This document shows positions 7,432 to 8,108 of a DNA stretch of 8,108 nucleotides, piece after piece. Source of the DNA: Methanobacterium sp. (GTDB lineage: Archaea; Methanobacteriota; Methanobacteria; Methanobacteriales; Methanobacteriaceae). Under the pieces are notes generated by a model. The model saw only the letters and a program-made list of their open reading frames with translations. It was not told where the DNA came from and did not search any database. The stretch's first letter is position 1. Every line of letters starts with the position of its first letter. Location of the stretch: assembly GCA_009712615.1 (NCBI GenBank), contig WASR01000168.1, positions 1 to 8,108 of the forward strand. The letters run 5' to 3'. A program made the position numbers and the translations under genes.

Positions 7432-7441
7432 ATTCTTCAAT

Positions 7442-7446
7442 CCTCC
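7442..7446 (-). promoter_or_regulatory. Ribosome binding site that decides the mvhG start
   Basis: GGAGG on the minus strand lies in the mvhD-mvhG gap. Spacing of 10 bases to ATG 7431 is workable, whereas the in-frame TTG at 7440 would leave only one base. This supports a 309-residue MvhG. Confidence 0.75.
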
Positions 7447-7448
7447 GC

Positions 7449-7877
<429 letters not shown>

Positions 7878-7913
7878 AGAGTTTCCTCCTGATTTATCAC
7901 TGTACCATCAAGT

Positions 7914-7930
7914 TCACCATTTTCTGGTGA
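7914..7930 (-). promoter_or_regulatory. Inverted repeat TCACCA-N5-TGGTGA in the mvh leader
   Basis: A perfect 6-bp inverted repeat with a 5-base spacer lies 37-53 bases upstream of the mvhD ATG, between the TATA candidates and the ribosome binding site. As RNA it would form a small hairpin with an A-rich loop near the 5' end of the transcript; as DNA it could be an operator just past the start site. No function is shown by sequence alone. Confidence 0.4.
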
Positions 7931-7966
7931 CTTATTAATGTACATTATATGGATAGCAAAATAGTT

Positions 7967-8012
7967 ATTATAAAGGTTACTCCAAGAACGATTCCGAAAG
8001 GCATATATATAA
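7967..8012 (-). promoter_or_regulatory. mvh operon promoter region with two TATA-box candidates
   Basis: On the minus strand, TTATATATAT (8003-8012) would place the start site near 7980 and give a leader of about 100 bases. TTTATAAT (7967-7974) would place it near 7944, with a leader of about 67 bases. Both are plausible and the operon may use both. Neither is preceded by a textbook purine-rich BRE. One of them should drive the strongly expressed mvhDGAB operon, since no other promoter-like spacer exists within the four genes. Confidence 0.5.
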
Positions 8013-8019
8013 GAATATG

Positions 8020-8077
8020 ATTCCCAAGTTTAGTATTATCAGATCATTTTTTAAAGTTTAAATTCCCAAGATTGGGA
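8020..8077. repeat. Direct repeat ATTCCCAAG with an adjoining inverted copy, upstream of the mvh promoter
   Basis: ATTCCCAAG occurs at 8020-8028 and again at 8062-8070, a spacing of 42 bases (about four helical turns). The distal copy is completed by TTGGGA (8072-8077) into TCCCAAGATTGGGA (8064-8077), an inverted repeat with 6-bp arms and a 2-base centre. The proximal copy ends 8 bases upstream of the distal mvh TATA box (8003-8012). The position suits binding sites for a dimeric transcription factor. A further palindrome, ATTCTAGAAT, lies at 8082-8091. The remaining bases to the window end show no reading frame. Confidence 0.45.
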
Positions 8078-8108
8078 CTTAATTCTAGAATAAATTACTA
8101 TAAATCAA

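Noticed and set aside
7432..7440. TTG at 7440 as the mvhG start, giving 312 residues
   Set aside because: It is one base from the GGAGG; the ATG at 7431 has workable spacing and gives the family-typical N-terminus MAEK.
8082..8091. Palindrome ATTCTAGAAT as an operator
   Set aside because: A single 10-base AT-rich palindrome without a partner copy is expected by chance; mentioned only alongside the stronger CCCAA repeats.

Overview
The window comes from a hydrogenotrophic methanogen of the Methanobacteriales, most likely Methanobacterium. The clearest evidence is a complete mvhD-mvhG-mvhA-mvhB operon for the F420-non-reducing [NiFe] hydrogenase. An archaeal long-type FKBP, AT-rich spacers with TATA-box promoters, strong AGGAGG/AGGTGAT ribosome binding sites and oligo-T terminators agree with this. 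The genus is an inference from protein resemblance, not from a search.

Layout. Left end, minus strand (30-1882): a HIGH-superfamily nucleotidyltransferase resembling TmcAL (tRNA-Met cytidine acetate ligase) overlaps by 10 bases a long-type FKBP peptidyl-prolyl isomerase. The FKBP frame meets TAA after codon 222, but 32 coding-like codons continue in the same frame to a TAG. Divergent from this pair, on the plus strand, is a complete dihydroorotase gene, pyrC (1988-3286); the divergent spacer is only 105 bases. Next is an AT-rich stretch (3287-3835) holding a remnant of a small CooT-like nickel-binding protein gene (3505-3684), interrupted by one in-frame TAA. Right half, minus strand (7877 down to 3836): the mvhDGAB operon, four closely packed genes each with its own Shine-Dalgarno site. 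It ends at a hairpin plus U-tract terminator and starts from a 231-base upstream region with TATA candidates, repeats and an inverted repeat.

How the genes work together. MvhA (NiFe active site), MvhG (small subunit, three [4Fe-4S] clusters) and MvhD ([2Fe-2S] adaptor) pass electrons from H2 to the heterodisulfide reductase HdrABC. There, flavin-based bifurcation reduces ferredoxin and CoM-S-S-CoB. MvhB is the polyferredoxin co-transcribed with them. A nickel-binding CooT-like protein converging on a nickel-enzyme operon is suggestive, but the copy here is broken. PyrC is pyrimidine housekeeping; the FKBP is a folding factor; the TmcAL-like protein probably acts on RNA or a nucleotide substrate.

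The most unusual points are two in-frame TAA codons that interrupt otherwise intact reading frames, a repeat and inverted-repeat arrangement just upstream of the mvh TATA box, and one of the twelve iron-sulfur motifs of MvhB lacking its second cysteine. I see no mobile element, CRISPR array, tRNA or rRNA.
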